Source of the DNA: Pedobacter namyangjuensis
GTDB lineage: Bacteria; Bacteroidota; Bacteroidia; Sphingobacteriales; Sphingobacteriaceae
Assembly (NCBI RefSeq): GCF_003313325.1
Contig: NZ_QMHQ01000003.1
Location: 124,001-188,000 of the forward strand
DNA: 64,000 bases
Direction of reading: 5' to 3'
Below are positions 28,454-37,521 of this stretch, piece after piece. The notes under the pieces are model-generated. The model worked only from the letters and a program-made list of their open reading frames with translations. It ran no database searches and was not told where the DNA came from. Each line of letters opens with the position of its first letter. Position 1 is the first letter of the stretch. The position numbers were made by a program, and so were the translations under genes.

Positions 28454-29503
28454 TCACTTATTCTTCTCAGCCATCACTTTTTTTACAAATTTTTCCTCTG
28501 CAGCCACAAGAGGTTTATACCATTCCCACATCTGCTCAAAGGTTTCAAAATTATTAGGCACTAAATTTCCATCTTGAAAGACATCATCTGGGGTAAATGG
28601 AGATGACCAATGACGATAACTTTCTACAGACCTTCTTGGATGCCGAGCTATTGAACAGTCAAAAAAATCGGTGGAGTAACTATAGTGATGACTATGGATA
28701 AAACCATTCCAAGACTTTTTCACTTCGTCTTCTGCCCGGACATCAATCAACTCAAACTGTTCCATTGCCCTCTGTTCAGGTGTCCCCCATCCTTTTTGGA
28801 GTAGAGAGATAGCTTCCACGTCAGATTCTGGTGCTCGATAACCAAAGATGGTAACACGTTGCGCTATCCTCATTTCTTCAGCTATCATTTCCCATTGGCC
28901 GCTGATAAACTCATCTGAATTATAATCCTTCTGTTCAACAGGATATAATAATTCCGTCGGTTCAAATCGTCCCATAGTTGCTTTAGAGTAATAGCCAGCT
29001 GGCCCAGTCCTTTTATCGATTTTATCGTAACCTAAGGCAACCGTTCCATGTAAGAATAATATGCCTGGGGTTTGGGTAAACTTACCACAACGCACATATG
29101 CCTGGTAAAGAAAAGGATCCCAGTTGAAGGTAGCGATAACATCTTTTGGCCGCAAGGAAAGTATTAGGTAATCATATATGGTTGGCTTTTCAGGAAGTTC
29201 TAGCTCACTGAAATATTTGTATATCTTTCTTTCAATTAATTTCTGCTCCCTGACAAATTCTGGTCTAAGCACTAATTTGCTGTAAAATTTCTCAAAATCT
29301 GCTGAAAGATCAGTGAGTTCTTTTGGTAAAGCAGCGACGATATCATCCATTTCCAAGATCTGAATTATATTATTCATACCTGGAAGCACTTTACCATTTT
29401 TTTCGGGATCCTTTATTGTAGATGCGATACTTGCTCCGGCACCTAATATAACTACATGACTTCCGTTTCCATGTACCCGACTTATTTCATCCTCTTTAGT
29501 CAT
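28454..29503 (-). CDS. SIR2-like NAD-binding protein, probable defence effector
   Basis: 349 residues, soluble. The SIR2 signature triad is present: GAGAS at 21-25 (nucleotide loop), TFNWD at 125-129 (in place of TQNID, with Asn127) and LHG with His152. SIR2-like proteins in bacterial defence usually degrade NAD+ when a phage is sensed; true deacetylases share the fold. No zinc-binding cysteine set typical of deacetylases is visible, which favours the NAD-hydrolase type. The C-terminal part from about 230 (WGTPEQRAMEQFELIDVRA) has no recognised domain and may sense or bind the partner. It starts 3 bases after the AlbA_2 gene's stop, so both form an operon. Confidence 0.82.
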   Translation of the reverse strand: MTKEDEISRVHGNGSHVVILGAGASIASTIKDPEKNGKVLPGMNNIIQILEMDDIVAALPKELTDLSADFEKFYSKLVLRPEFVREQKLIERKIYKYFSELELPEKPTIYDYLILSLRPKDVIATFNWDPFLYQAYVRCGKFTQTPGILFLHGTVALGYDKIDKRTGPAGYYSKATMGRFEPTELLYPVEQKDYNSDEFISGQWEMIAEEMRIAQRVTIFGYRAPESDVEAISLLQKGWGTPEQRAMEQFELIDVRAEDEVKKSWNGFIHSHHYSYSTDFFDCSIARHPRRSVESYRHWSSPFTPDDVFQDGNLVPNNFETFEQMWEWYKPLVAAEEKFVKKVMAEKNK

Positions 29504-29506
29504 ACG

Positions 29507-30697
29507 CTAGGTTTTAATTGAAATAATAAGTTCTTTCTCGATTGGCGAAACAAGATTTTTACCGAAAATTTTGCATAGCAACGTAAGCTCTGTGTCCTGT
29601 TCGATTTTGCCAATTGCCAATCTAATCGGAACCTTAAATCCCTCTTGTTTGATGTTGTGCTTAATGTTACCGATAGTCTCGGTCACAATATAATTTTCCT
29701 TATTTTCTTTCACCAAGGGATAGTTTAGTTCATCAAAGCCTATTGTTCTCGGACTTGATGGCTGAAGTGGATTTGAATTTGTTTTGTGGACATAATGTAT
29801 TCTATCCGCCACCAAAACTATATCAAGATTTGGGATGATAAGTTCAACCATTGCATCCTCCAAATAGGTATTGCCCGAATTGAATATTTCAAGATTCAGC
29901 TTAAAGGAATGTTTTTCGAAAACAGTGTAATAATCTTCGTCCTGATAAGTCTTGGCTACGTTTTTGAGATTTTTGCGCAAAGTTTCCAAATCCCTTTCCT
30001 CATAGGAAGTCCCGTCCCAGGGAAACATTGGATTTCTTATCGATAATTTATAGCCAAAGGGGTTGTTTTTCTGCATATCCTCTTTTTTTGCAATTATCAT
30101 TTCCAATTCTTTTGCATTCTCTCTTGATGGAAGTTTCAGATCTTTCAAAGATTTTAGCGTGATTACATCTGAGTTTGTACCAGCAAATGTTATTTCGAGT
30201 TTTCCTTTCAAGCTTTCCTTACTGGCACTAAGTGCATACATCCTGTCAAAATCCTTTCTCGTTGCCGCTATCTGGTAACTGCCCTTGCGAACCCAGCATT
30301 CATTAGCTTTTAAACAGACTGCACCCTTTTTATAAGATACATCTTTTTCGACCATGTAGGGTTGCGATTCCGGGGACTGAATGGTAATAACCATTAAGTT
30401 AAATCCTTTATATTGGTAAGGTGCGTAATCAACAGAAAGCTCAGGGGTGATATTAGTATGAACATACTGTTGGATATTGGCAGAATCTAACTTGCTTTCG
30501 ATATTAAAAAGTTCGGTGACGCCATCATTCTTCTTAACACCAATGATGATATAACGGTTGCCAATAATAGCCGCATTCGCAAAGGCTAGTACATCTTTGA
30601 TCAAATGTGGTTTGTTTAACTCATTATATTCTTCTTGTTTGAAGTCTAGGAACTCACATTCGTTGTGAAATTCAATGAGATCGTCAATATCATGCAT
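29507..30697 (-). CDS. AlbA_2 (Schlafen-type) domain protein
   Basis: 396 residues. Residues of about 10-150 match the AlbA_2 putative nucleic-acid-binding domain: ECEFLDFKQ, HLIKDVLAFANA, and the strand RYIIIGVKKNDGVTEL, ending with ECWVRKGSYQIAATRKDF. Such domains occur in regulators and in anti-phage proteins. The rest (about 160-396) looks helical then beta-rich, with an immunoglobulin-like strand pattern near LNLEIFNSGNTYLEDAMVEL, and is not assigned. It is the first gene of a two-gene operon with a SIR2-like protein. A role in recognising foreign nucleic acid and triggering the SIR2 partner is inferred. Confidence 0.82.
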   Translation of the reverse strand: MHDIDDLIEFHNECEFLDFKQEEYNELNKPHLIKDVLAFANAAIIGNRYIIIGVKKNDGVTELFNIESKLDSANIQQYVHTNITPELSVDYAPYQYKGFNLMVITIQSPESQPYMVEKDVSYKKGAVCLKANECWVRKGSYQIAATRKDFDRMYALSASKESLKGKLEITFAGTNSDVITLKSLKDLKLPSRENAKELEMIIAKKEDMQKNNPFGYKLSIRNPMFPWDGTSYEERDLETLRKNLKNVAKTYQDEDYYTVFEKHSFKLNLEIFNSGNTYLEDAMVELIIPNLDIVLVADRIHYVHKTNSNPLQPSSPRTIGFDELNYPLVKENKENYIVTETIGNIKHNIKQEGFKVPIRLAIGKIEQDTELTLLCKIFGKNLVSPIEKELIISIKT

Positions 30698-30888
30698 AAC
30701 TGAATTTTAATAGTGCAATTTACCTTTTTTAAACAAAATAAACTGACCATTTTAGATACGATTTTCCCCACAAATTAAGGACATCGAACCAAAACAGCAT
30801 TTAGAAAAAAATATAAGCAATTGATTGTTAGAATATTAACTTAATACTATTCTATAACATTTTTTTTGCCCCGTCACGGTACCCATAT

Positions 30889-30900
30889 GGTGCTCGAACC
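30889..30900 (-). other. Second tRNA T-arm-like scrap at the right side of the cassette
   Basis: Minus strand GGTTCGAGCACC, a T-loop-like sequence without the rest of a tRNA. It lies at the opposite side of the four-gene cassette from the fragment at 26592-26614. It is too short to be certain. Confidence 0.2.
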
Positions 30901-30952
30901 GAAAATCGGCGTTTATCGTCTTTATTCAACGATTTTAAAAATGATTAAAAAA

Positions 30953-30983
30953 GAAAAAGCCCTTTAAGATAACTTAAAGGGCT
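30953..30983 (-). terminator. Terminator of tRNA-His
   Basis: An 11-bp perfect stem (AGCCCTTTAAG with CTTAAAGGGCT, 30958-30968 and 30973-30983), loop of four, followed on the minus strand by a T-rich tract. Confidence 0.8.
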
Positions 30984-30987
30984 AACG

Positions 30988-31062
30988 GGTGGCTGATGGG
31001 GCTCGAACCCACGACCCTCGGCACCACAAACCAATACTCTAACCAACTGAGCTACAGCCACC
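30988..31062 (-). tRNA. tRNA-His (GTG)
   Basis: The minus strand folds as a full cloverleaf: acceptor GTGGCTG/CAGCCAC, D-arm GCTC...GAGT, anticodon stem TTGGT/GCCGA with loop TTGTGGT (anticodon GTG), T-stem GTGGG/CCCAT with loop TTCGAGC. The histidine identity features are present: an extra G at position -1 and C at the discriminator position. CCA is not encoded. Confidence 0.97.
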
Positions 31063-31078
31063 GTATTTTTTAGTGTCA

Positions 31079-31109
31079 CAAAAGTACGACTTTAAATACT
31101 TTTTGCAAA
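31079..31109 (-). promoter_or_regulatory. Full Bacteroidota promoter of tRNA-His
   Basis: On the minus strand TTTG (31109-31106), exactly 19 bases, then TACTTTTG (31086-31079). It lies 17 bases upstream of the mature tRNA end and is one of the clearest consensus promoters in the window. Confidence 0.8.
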
Positions 31110-31219
31110 TATTTTCTGCAAAGTTTTTTAATATTTTCTTAACAGGGTAAATATCAATAATTTGAATTTTACATTTATCATTAAAAAAACTTAAACTTAA
31201 CAATGTAAGGGCAAAAACT

Positions 31220-31227
31220 TAGCTTTG
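31220..31227 (+). promoter_or_regulatory. -7 promoter element of rnhA
   Basis: TAGCTTTG fits TAnnTTTG; only 8 bases separate it from the ATG at 31236, so the leader would be about four bases. Confidence 0.55.
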
Positions 31228-31235
31228 CAGGGTTT

Positions 31236-31709
31236 ATGATAGAGATTTATACAGATGGCGCCGCAAGTGGCAATCCCGGTCCGGGCGGCTACGGTACAAT
31301 TTTACGTGCAGGGGCGCATTACAAAGAATTGAGTGGAGGCTTTAGGTTAACCACCAACAATCGTATGGAACTACTAGCTGTAATTGAAGGTCTAAAAGCT
31401 ATCAAAAAACCCGGGCAGCAAATCACTATTTATTCAGATTCAAAATATGTGGTAGATTCTATTGAAAAAGGTTGGGTTTTTGGCTGGGTAAAAAAAGGCT
31501 TTAAAGATAAAAAAAACAAAGATCTTTGGATTCAATACCTAAACTTGCACAAACTGCATCAAATTAAATTTATTTGGATAAAAGGACATAATAACCATCC
31601 AGAAAACGAACGTTGCGACCGCCTCGCTGTAGCAGCTTCGCAAAACAAAAGCGCTTTAGCTATCGACGTTTTTTTTGAAGAAGAAAAGAAGCAAAGCAAC
31701 TTGCTATAG
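31236..31709 (+). CDS. rnhA: Ribonuclease HI
   Basis: 157 residues, standard length. It cuts the RNA strand of RNA-DNA hybrids in the cytoplasm. The acidic active site is visible: Asp in IYTDGAASGNPGPGG, Glu in NNRMELLAVIEGL, Asp in IYSDSKYVVDSI and the last Asp in NERCDRLA, with the conserved His in KGHNNHPEN. The basic handle region (GWVKKGFKDKKNKDLW) is also present. Monocistronic, with its own promoter box and a strong terminator shared with the convergent gene. Confidence 0.96.
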   Translation: MIEIYTDGAASGNPGPGGYGTILRAGAHYKELSGGFRLTTNNRMELLAVIEGLKAIKKPGQQITIYSDSKYVVDSIEKGWVFGWVKKGFKDKKNKDLWIQYLNLHKLHQIKFIWIKGHNNHPENERCDRLAVAASQNKSALAIDVFFEEEKKQSNLL

Positions 31710-31724
31710 AAAACATTATAATTA

Positions 31725-31765
31725 AAAAGCCCTACATTTTTAACGTATTAAAATGTAGGGCTTTT
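31725..31765. terminator. Bidirectional terminator between rnhA and the next gene
   Basis: A 16-bp perfect stem: 31725-31740 pairs with 31750-31765, GC-rich core AGCCCTACA/TGTAGGGCT, nine-base loop, A and T tracts at the edges. Confidence 0.9.
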
Positions 31766-31782
31766 ATATTTAGGTAAGCTGC

Positions 31783-32373
31783 TTAGGCGCCTTTAAACAT
31801 TTTGTTTACGGCAAGTTGCACTTTAATTATATCATCAGAAACGGTTTTTTTAATGCCTGCATCAAAAGTTGCCACAAACCTAGGCTCAAGTGTAATCTTT
31901 TCTGCATCATTGGTAATATTTAACCTAAAAATGTGTTTACCAAACTTAAATCCGGCCCCAATTTTAGTAACTTCCGTTTCAACGGTTTGTACAAACTCGT
32001 AGCTATTACTAACTTGATCAAGAAAATCTTTAACCGCCTGAAAAACAAAATCGGTTTCAATATCTAACCCGTTAATTATAATGGTTGTAGCTGCTAAAGA
32101 AGCCTTAAGTGCATCATTCCCTTTTACGCTATCCTCAATATCCTGCAAGGTTTCTAATAAATCCTCACTAAAGATAATTTTCCTATCATCTTTTATCGAA
32201 ATAACATCGTTTCCTTCGCTATTACTTGTATCTTGTTTTAGAAATATCGCATCATTTCCATCTCTTACAACATACTCACTAGCCGATACTTGCTCAACTT
32301 TCGAATCAGCTATAGCTTTGGTTAAAGTTTTAACAATATAAGCCAATGCGGTATATTCTTCTGCCATCTTCAT
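31783..32373 (-). CDS. Unknown soluble protein
   Basis: 196 residues (a start two codons later is equally possible), acidic, no signal or membrane segment. The pattern is helical N-terminus (YTALAYIVKTLTKAIADS), a short beta region with charged loops, then helices and a beta tail (FKFGKHIFRLNITNDAEKITLEPRFVATFD). No family is recognised. It has a promoter match upstream (minus-strand TACCTTTG at 32391-32398) and a terminator, so it is a genuine single gene. Confidence 0.72.
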   Translation of the reverse strand: MKMAEEYTALAYIVKTLTKAIADSKVEQVSASEYVVRDGNDAIFLKQDTSNSEGNDVISIKDDRKIIFSEDLLETLQDIEDSVKGNDALKASLAATTIIINGLDIETDFVFQAVKDFLDQVSNSYEFVQTVETEVTKIGAGFKFGKHIFRLNITNDAEKITLEPRFVATFDAGIKKTVSDDIIKVQLAVNKMFKGA

Positions 32374-32390
32374 TAAATTATTTTTTTTTG

Positions 32391-32398
32391 CAAAGGTA
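32391..32398 (-). promoter_or_regulatory. -7 promoter element of the unknown 196-residue protein gene
   Basis: Minus-strand TACCTTTG fits TAnnTTTG, 17 bases before the ATG; a TTG-containing stretch lies about 19 bases further upstream. Confidence 0.5.
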
Positions 32399-32562
32399 CA
32401 ATAGCAATTCTATAATCCAATTCAGATCGGCAATTAATTGTTTCTCGTTGTTCGTCAGGCGCTGTTCGTTTCTCGTTCCTCTACCTTTTAAATTATACCA
32501 TCCTAACTTTTAACCCCACACTCTCGACTTTGAACTCTCGACTAGTAACTGTAAACCGAAAA

Positions 32563-33636
32563 CTAATCAATCCCCCCTATTACACCCAATTGCTCCAACT
32601 TTTCTTCCGCGATATTTGGTAAACCCTGTGGTTGCGAGTGTTCAACCATAAAACGCTCTGCATTAGCTACCATAGCAGCCGAGCCTATAAAAATAGCGGT
32701 ACGTTGATGTAATTCTGTAGGTTCTATTTCTAAAATCCGCTTAAATCCGTCAGACGCTTTTCCACCGGCCTGTTCAATAATAAAAGCCATCGGATTGCAT
32801 TCGTACAACAACCTTAATTTGCCATTTGGCGAAGCAGCAGTTGTTGGATAAATATAGATACCACCTTTTATTAAATTCCGATGAATATCTGCCACCATAG
32901 AACCGATATATCTTGAAGTGTAAGGCCTACTTGTGGCCAAATCCTCTACCTGGGCATACTTTATATACTGTTTTACGCCATCCGGAAAATGCACATAATT
33001 CCCTTCGTTAATAGAATAAATCGTTCCATTCTCAGGTATTTTCATGTTCGGGTGCGATAGGCAAAACTCACCGATAGATGGGTCTAACGTAAAACCGTTA
33101 ACCCCCTTACCCGTGGTGTAAACCAGCATAGTAGAAGAACCGTAAATAACATATCCCGCAGCAACCTGATCGGTACCACGTTGTAAAACATCTGCCAATG
33201 TAGCGTCTCCCTCCACAGACTTTCGTCTGTAAATAGAAAAAATTGTACCCACTGCCACATTGCAATCTATGTTTGATGAACCATCTAACGGATCTATACA
33301 GACAATATATTTAGCATTTTTTGAAACCGGAGAATCAATCGGCACAAACTCATCTTCCTCTTCTGTAGCAACTATACAACACTCGCCACCACTGGTTAAG
33401 GCAGATATAAACTGCTCGTTAGCATAAACATCTAATTTCTTTTGTCCCTCGCCTTGTATGTTTGTAGTGCCGGCATCACCTAAAATATCTACCAAACCTG
33501 CCTTATTTACTTCGCGGTTTACAATTTTAGATGCAATACCTATGTCTCTTAACAACCTTGATAGTTCGCCTTTGGCGTAAGAGAAATCAGCCTGTTTTTC
33601 TATAATAAACTGACCTAATGTTTTAATGCCTGCCAT
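32563..33636 (-). CDS. fbp: Fructose-1,6-bisphosphatase, class I
   Basis: 357 residues. It removes the 1-phosphate from fructose 1,6-bisphosphate in gluconeogenesis. The metal and substrate motif [14 protein letters not shown] is intact, preceded by the acidic EEEDE metal ligands and followed by the class I pattern [22 protein letters not shown] and [15 protein letters not shown]. The gene follows a phosphodiesterase gene by 23 bases and may be in its operon. Confidence 0.96.
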   Translation of the reverse strand: MAGIKTLGQFIIEKQADFSYAKGELSRLLRDIGIASKIVNREVNKAGLVDILGDAGTTNIQGEGQKKLDVYANEQFISALTSGGECCIVATEEEDEFVPIDSPVSKNAKYIVCIDPLDGSSNIDCNVAVGTIFSIYRRKSVEGDATLADVLQRGTDQVAAGYVIYGSSTMLVYTTGKGVNGFTLDPSIGEFCLSHPNMKIPENGTIYSINEGNYVHFPDGVKQYIKYAQVEDLATSRPYTSRYIGSMVADIHRNLIKGGIYIYPTTAASPNGKLRLLYECNPMAFIIEQAGGKASDGFKRILEIEPTELHQRTAIFIGSAAMVANAERFMVEHSQPQGLPNIAEEKLEQLGVIGGID

Positions 33637-33659
33637 TTTTACTTAGTGTACTTTTTACG

Positions 33660-34151
33660 TTATCTACTACCTAATTCTATGGCTTCTAAGGTATGTATTT
33701 TTTCTTCAGAAATACTAAATCTAATTAAAGTTCTTTTTTGGTGCCAACCTTGTTTTCCCGCCGCACCGGGGTTTATATGCAAACAATTAATTTTATCATC
33801 GTACATTACCTTTAAAATATGCGAATGCCCACATATAAATAATTTTGGAGGCTTAGTGTAAATTTCTGGCTTCACCTGCGTAGCATATTTATTCGGATAA
33901 CCACCTATATGCGTCATCCATACATCCACCTCCTCGCACATAAACCTTAAATGCTCCGGAAACTCCGCCCTAATGGTTTTACCATCTATATTGCCATAAA
34001 CCCCTTTTAAGGGTTTAAATGCCGCCAAAGGCGATGCTACATCAGCACCAAAATCTCCCGCATGCCAAATTTCATCGCACTCCTCGAAATACTTAAAAAC
34101 CGCATCATCTAAATAACCGTGCGTATCAGAAATCAGACCTATTTTTTTCAT
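33660..34151 (-). CDS. YfcE/MJ0936-family metallophosphodiesterase
   Basis: 163 residues. The calcineurin-like metal motifs are in order: GLISDTHGYLD, WHAGDFGAD, GNIDG, THIGGYP and ICGHSHI...INPGAAG. Family members hydrolyse phosphodiester bonds, with the natural substrate usually unknown. It lies upstream of fbp by 23 bases and is probably co-transcribed. Cytoplasmic. Confidence 0.92.
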   Translation of the reverse strand: MKKIGLISDTHGYLDDAVFKYFEECDEIWHAGDFGADVASPLAAFKPLKGVYGNIDGKTIRAEFPEHLRFMCEEVDVWMTHIGGYPNKYATQVKPEIYTKPPKLFICGHSHILKVMYDDKINCLHINPGAAGKQGWHQKRTLIRFSISEEKIHTLEAIELGSR

Positions 34152-34192
34152 TAAATTATTATTAGAAAAGCAATTAAGAAGTTGTTTTTAAA

Positions 34193-34277
34193 GTCAGTCG
34201 GGCTTTACGCTATAGCGCTTCATTTATCCTTTCGCAAGCTCAGCATAAATAAAGAGGCTGCCGCTTCAATCCCGTTT
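34193..34277. repeat. Intergenic repeat, copy A
   Basis: An 85-base unit with ends GTCAGTCGGGCTTTACGC and GCCGCTTCAATCCCG, the interior containing an ATTTAT/ATAAAT inverted pair. The ends match those of units at 37687-37748, 48074-48195 and 63441-63530 (allowing reverse complement). Confidence 0.6.
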
Positions 34278-34368
34278 ATTTTACAACAAACAATACAAGA
34301 AACAGGCATCTACAAACAGTAAACAAACAAAACACTAAAAAAACGATGTTTAACAAGAAAAACTTCCG

Positions 34369-36174
34369 CTAATTTTTTCTAGTCGCCTTAAAATTCCCAT
34401 TAGGTTGCAAAAACAAAACAGATGTAGCTTTTTTCCCGACCACCACTTCGAATTTAACGCTGTAACCTTTTAGCGCTTTTAAGTTAAAAGAAGAACCTTC
34501 TACAAAAACAGTTTCGTAATCTGGCTGACCAGGAACAGCGACATACAATACATCGCCTCTTAAATAAACTTTAACAGGAGTTTGTCCTAACAAATAATCG
34601 CCCACCAAATTTTGTAATTCTTTAGCGCTTAGGTTCTCTGGCTTAAAAGAAAATGAAACAGGATCCTTATCCGGATCTAACTGCAAAGTAACCCCGCTAA
34701 TTTTCCCAGCATTATTACTTGCAAAATTAAACAGCGTTTTGCTTTCGGCAGTATCAACAACACCTTTTTTATCTACAGATTTAGGTTCAAAAACATCGTA
34801 ATGCAAGTGTTTTAGCAATAGTTTATTTTCTGCTACATTCGCGTAAAGCTGATTTTTTTCATTAACAATTTTCAGCAATCCATAGGCTGGATTTTCGAAA
34901 GAACCTACATAAGCATTTAGCGAATGAGATGGAGTCGTATTTAAAATTAAACTCTTTTTTTCGTTAGCCTTTTCAGCTTTATTACTTTCACGTACCGCAT
35001 CGGCAGCTTTTTTCGCGTCGCCATTCCAGTCAATCGGTTTCAGCTTAAACATTCTATCGGCAATTGATTGGGTTACAATGTCTGGCACAGCCGATACGTT
35101 TTGATTAGTTAGTACAACTATACCCAACCCATCAGTAGGATAAAACGTGACATTGGCAGAAAAACCATTAATATTACCCCCATGCTCAACTGCATAATGC
35201 CCTCTGTAAGATCCAATCATCCAACCTAAGCCATAATTAGCCAGAAAAACATCAGCGTGCTTACCTGGCAGAGAAGCGTTCATTACCATTTGAGAGCTGG
35301 CAGCCTCTTTAATATAACTTTGTGGCAAAATTTCTTTTCCTTTAAATTTCCCTCCGCTAATCCAAACCTTTAACCAATTAGCCATATCGTTTACACTACT
35401 ATTTATACTTCCGGCTGGGCCCATGCCATTTATATCATAGTAGTCTATCTTTTTAATAACACTATCCTTTATCGTCATATAAGGCAAAGAAGCATCATTA
35501 TCTGCTTTAAAACTAGCCATGCTGGTATTTGAGCGAGTCATTTCCAAAGGCTCAAAAAACTTCTCTTTAACGTTCTGCTCCCAAGTTTTACCAGTCAGTT
35601 TTTCGGCTATCATACCTTGTGCTAAGAACATAAAATTATTATAAAACCATTTTTCACGTACTCCAGAAGTTGGCTGCATATACTTAACGCGACTAATTAT
35701 ACTATCTCTGTTTGCTGTATTGAACAACAACCAAGAATAATCATACCTGGAAAGCCCCGTTCTGTGCGCCATTAAATCTCTTACGGTAACCTGGTTATTC
35801 ATTTCGTTATTATAAAATTGCAACTGAGGCAAAAGGCTGGTTGCCTTATCATCCAGTTTTAACTTCCCATCTTTTTCTAGCAAGCCTAAAATACCCGAAG
35901 TAAAAGCTTTGGTACTGGAGCCAATGGCAAAAAGTGTATTTGGTGTAACCGGTTTTTTATTTTCTATATCGCGATAGCCAAAACCCTTGCTATAAATAAC
36001 CTGATCGCCTTTTACAACAGCTACGGCAAAACCTGCAATATTTTGGTCTTTTAGCACACGATTAAGCAGGGAATCAATTCCAGGAATCTGCTCTACAGAG
36101 CTTGTTTTGGTTTGAGCTTTAGCGGAAAAAGTAATTGCTGTAAGTAAGGCGGTAACCAGAATGGGAAACTTCAT
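34369..36174 (-). CDS. Exported serine hydrolase, class C beta-lactamase fold
   Basis: 601 residues with a signal peptide ending FSAKAQ. The beta-lactamase/penicillin-binding fold occupies about 25-390: SxxK as SSTK (in AIGSSTKAFTSG), YxN as YNN (in WFYNNFMF) and the HGG triad in VEHGGNINGF. A C-terminal extension of about 190 residues (about 405-600) resembles the DUF3471-type beta domain often attached to these enzymes. Probably a periplasmic peptidase or esterase; a role in antibiotic resistance is not implied. Single gene. Confidence 0.9.
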   Translation of the reverse strand: MKFPILVTALLTAITFSAKAQTKTSSVEQIPGIDSLLNRVLKDQNIAGFAVAVVKGDQVIYSKGFGYRDIENKKPVTPNTLFAIGSSTKAFTSGILGLLEKDGKLKLDDKATSLLPQLQFYNNEMNNQVTVRDLMAHRTGLSRYDYSWLLFNTANRDSIISRVKYMQPTSGVREKWFYNNFMFLAQGMIAEKLTGKTWEQNVKEKFFEPLEMTRSNTSMASFKADNDASLPYMTIKDSVIKKIDYYDINGMGPAGSINSSVNDMANWLKVWISGGKFKGKEILPQSYIKEAASSQMVMNASLPGKHADVFLANYGLGWMIGSYRGHYAVEHGGNINGFSANVTFYPTDGLGIVVLTNQNVSAVPDIVTQSIADRMFKLKPIDWNGDAKKAADAVRESNKAEKANEKKSLILNTTPSHSLNAYVGSFENPAYGLLKIVNEKNQLYANVAENKLLLKHLHYDVFEPKSVDKKGVVDTAESKTLFNFASNNAGKISGVTLQLDPDKDPVSFSFKPENLSAKELQNLVGDYLLGQTPVKVYLRGDVLYVAVPGQPDYETVFVEGSSFNLKALKGYSVKFEVVVGKKATSVLFLQPNGNFKATRKN

Positions 36175-36225
36175 GTAATTTGGTTTAAGAATATCGCCTA
36201 AATTACAAATTATAGCTAGCTTAAA

Positions 36226-36930
36226 TTAATAGCCTAAAAAGAAATCTTTTAAAAGTGTTTTATAGGCTTGAGTATATATTTTTTCACTTTCGTAGATATA
36301 AAAATGTGTTGTTTCAGTTGGTCGATTGCTCTTTGATAGCGCAACAATTTTCCTGAATGCTGGTTTCTCAGAATCAGAATGCAGATCTATTATTTTTTCT
36401 GGATACAGATCCAATTGTTTAGCATTTTCAACCAGTACATCAGCCTGCTTTACCGGCAGTACAAACCAAAAACTTCCATTAGTAGTTAAAAGAGAAGCCA
36501 CCTTAACGATTAAATCTTTAAAAAACCGTTCGCTGGCATGCCTAGCAATACCTTTTTTCTCTTCTGTATTTTTTAAATCGTTTACAAAAAATGGCGGATT
36601 CGAAATAACCAGATCGAATTTATTATCTGTGCTAAATTGCTCAATTGCTACATTGTTAATAGATAATCTATCATTGAAAACCGAAAACCGAAAATTTCTT
36701 TCAGCAGTAGCAGAAGCTGACTCATCAATTTCAACTGCTTCTACTTTTGACAAGGGGAAACGTTGGGCCATCATCAAAGCCAAAACACCTGTACCTGTTC
36801 CAATATCCAAAATCCTTTTCGGGCTTTCACTCTCCACCAAAGCAGCTAGTAAAACGCCGTCGGTATTAATTTTCATGGCGCAACCAGCTTGGTCTACGTG
36901 GAATTGTTTGAATTTGAAAATTGAGCTCAT
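36226..36930 (-). CDS. trmN6: tRNA1(Val) (adenine37-N6)-methyltransferase
   Basis: 234 residues. SAM-dependent N6-adenine methyltransferase of the YfiC/TrmN6 group: motif I ILDIGTGTGVLALMMAQR, acidic VEAVEID, and the catalytic motif ISNPPFF. The N-terminal KFKQFHVDQ...MKINTDGVLL is typical of this family. It modifies A37 of tRNA1(Val). Its start overlaps the stop of the glyoxalase-like gene by 4 bases (ATGA), so the two are translationally coupled. Confidence 0.88.
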   Translation of the reverse strand: MSSIFKFKQFHVDQAGCAMKINTDGVLLAALVESESPKRILDIGTGTGVLALMMAQRFPLSKVEAVEIDESASATAERNFRFSVFNDRLSINNVAIEQFSTDNKFDLVISNPPFFVNDLKNTEEKKGIARHASERFFKDLIVKVASLLTTNGSFWFVLPVKQADVLVENAKQLDLYPEKIIDLHSDSEKPAFRKIVALSKSNRPTETTHFYIYESEKIYTQAYKTLLKDFFLGY

Positions 36931-37310
36931 TTTTGATACAATTCTAATGGCAAACCATCTGGGTCGGTAAAAAAGGTAAATTTCTTACCTGTAAATTCAT
37001 CCACCCTTACTTGCTCCGTTTGTATTCCTTTTAAGGATAAATCATTAACTACTGAGACAATATCATCAACCTCAAAAGCTAAATGTCTTAATCCTAAAGC
37101 TTCTGGCCTCGATGGACGAGCTGGCGGATTTGGAAATGAAAACAGCTCGATCTGATATAGTTCGTTTACAGCTAAATCTAACTTATACGAATTTCTCTCT
37201 GCTCTAAAAACCTCAGCCAACACCTTTAAGCCTAATTTATTTACATAAAAGTCTTTTGAAACTTGGTAATTGCTACAGATAATTGCAATGTGATGGATGC
37301 GATTGAACAT
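36927..37310 (-). CDS. VOC-family (glyoxalase-like) protein
   Basis: 127 residues from the ATG at 37310 (MFNRIHHIAI); an upstream start adds nine poor residues. Two beta-alpha-beta-beta-beta repeats are visible, with the metal-type residues His in RIHHIAIIC, Glu in LYQIELFSF, His in LRHLAFEV and Glu in LPLELYQ. It resembles the YwbC/SMU1112-like subgroup with PPARPSRPEALGLRHL. Substrate unknown. It is upstream of and coupled to the tRNA methyltransferase. Confidence 0.88.
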   Translation of the reverse strand: MFNRIHHIAIICSNYQVSKDFYVNKLGLKVLAEVFRAERNSYKLDLAVNELYQIELFSFPNPPARPSRPEALGLRHLAFEVDDIVSVVNDLSLKGIQTEQVRVDEFTGKKFTFFTDPDGLPLELYQK

Positions 37311-37449
37311 GTTATTGTATGTATTATATAATTGCAAAGATGAAATAAATATAAAAGTACCGCTAATAATACCGGTTTTTTTAAATCAAAAAGAGTTTGA
37401 AAATCAATCTCCGCAGACACGAGTAGCCTTAAGTGTGCTTAGAGACTAT

Positions 37450-37480
37450 ACAGCCTTTGGTTTTATAGCCCCGATTGAAA
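37450..37480 (+). repeat. Direct repeat, left copy
   Basis: 31 bases ending TTTTATAGCCCCGATTGAAA, matching 37673-37703 at 29 of 31 positions. Confidence 0.8.
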
Positions 37481-37521
37481 ATCGCCTACCTGCCGGACAG
37501 GCACAATGTTATTAAGTTAAG

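Noticed and set aside
32430..32560. Possible regulatory element in the gap before fbp's end
   Set aside because: Only low-complexity pyrimidine-rich sequence without pairing or motif was seen.
37297..37515. Short plus-strand open frame after the VOC gene
   Set aside because: It consists of repeat sequence and intergenic DNA; part of it is the 31-base direct repeat.
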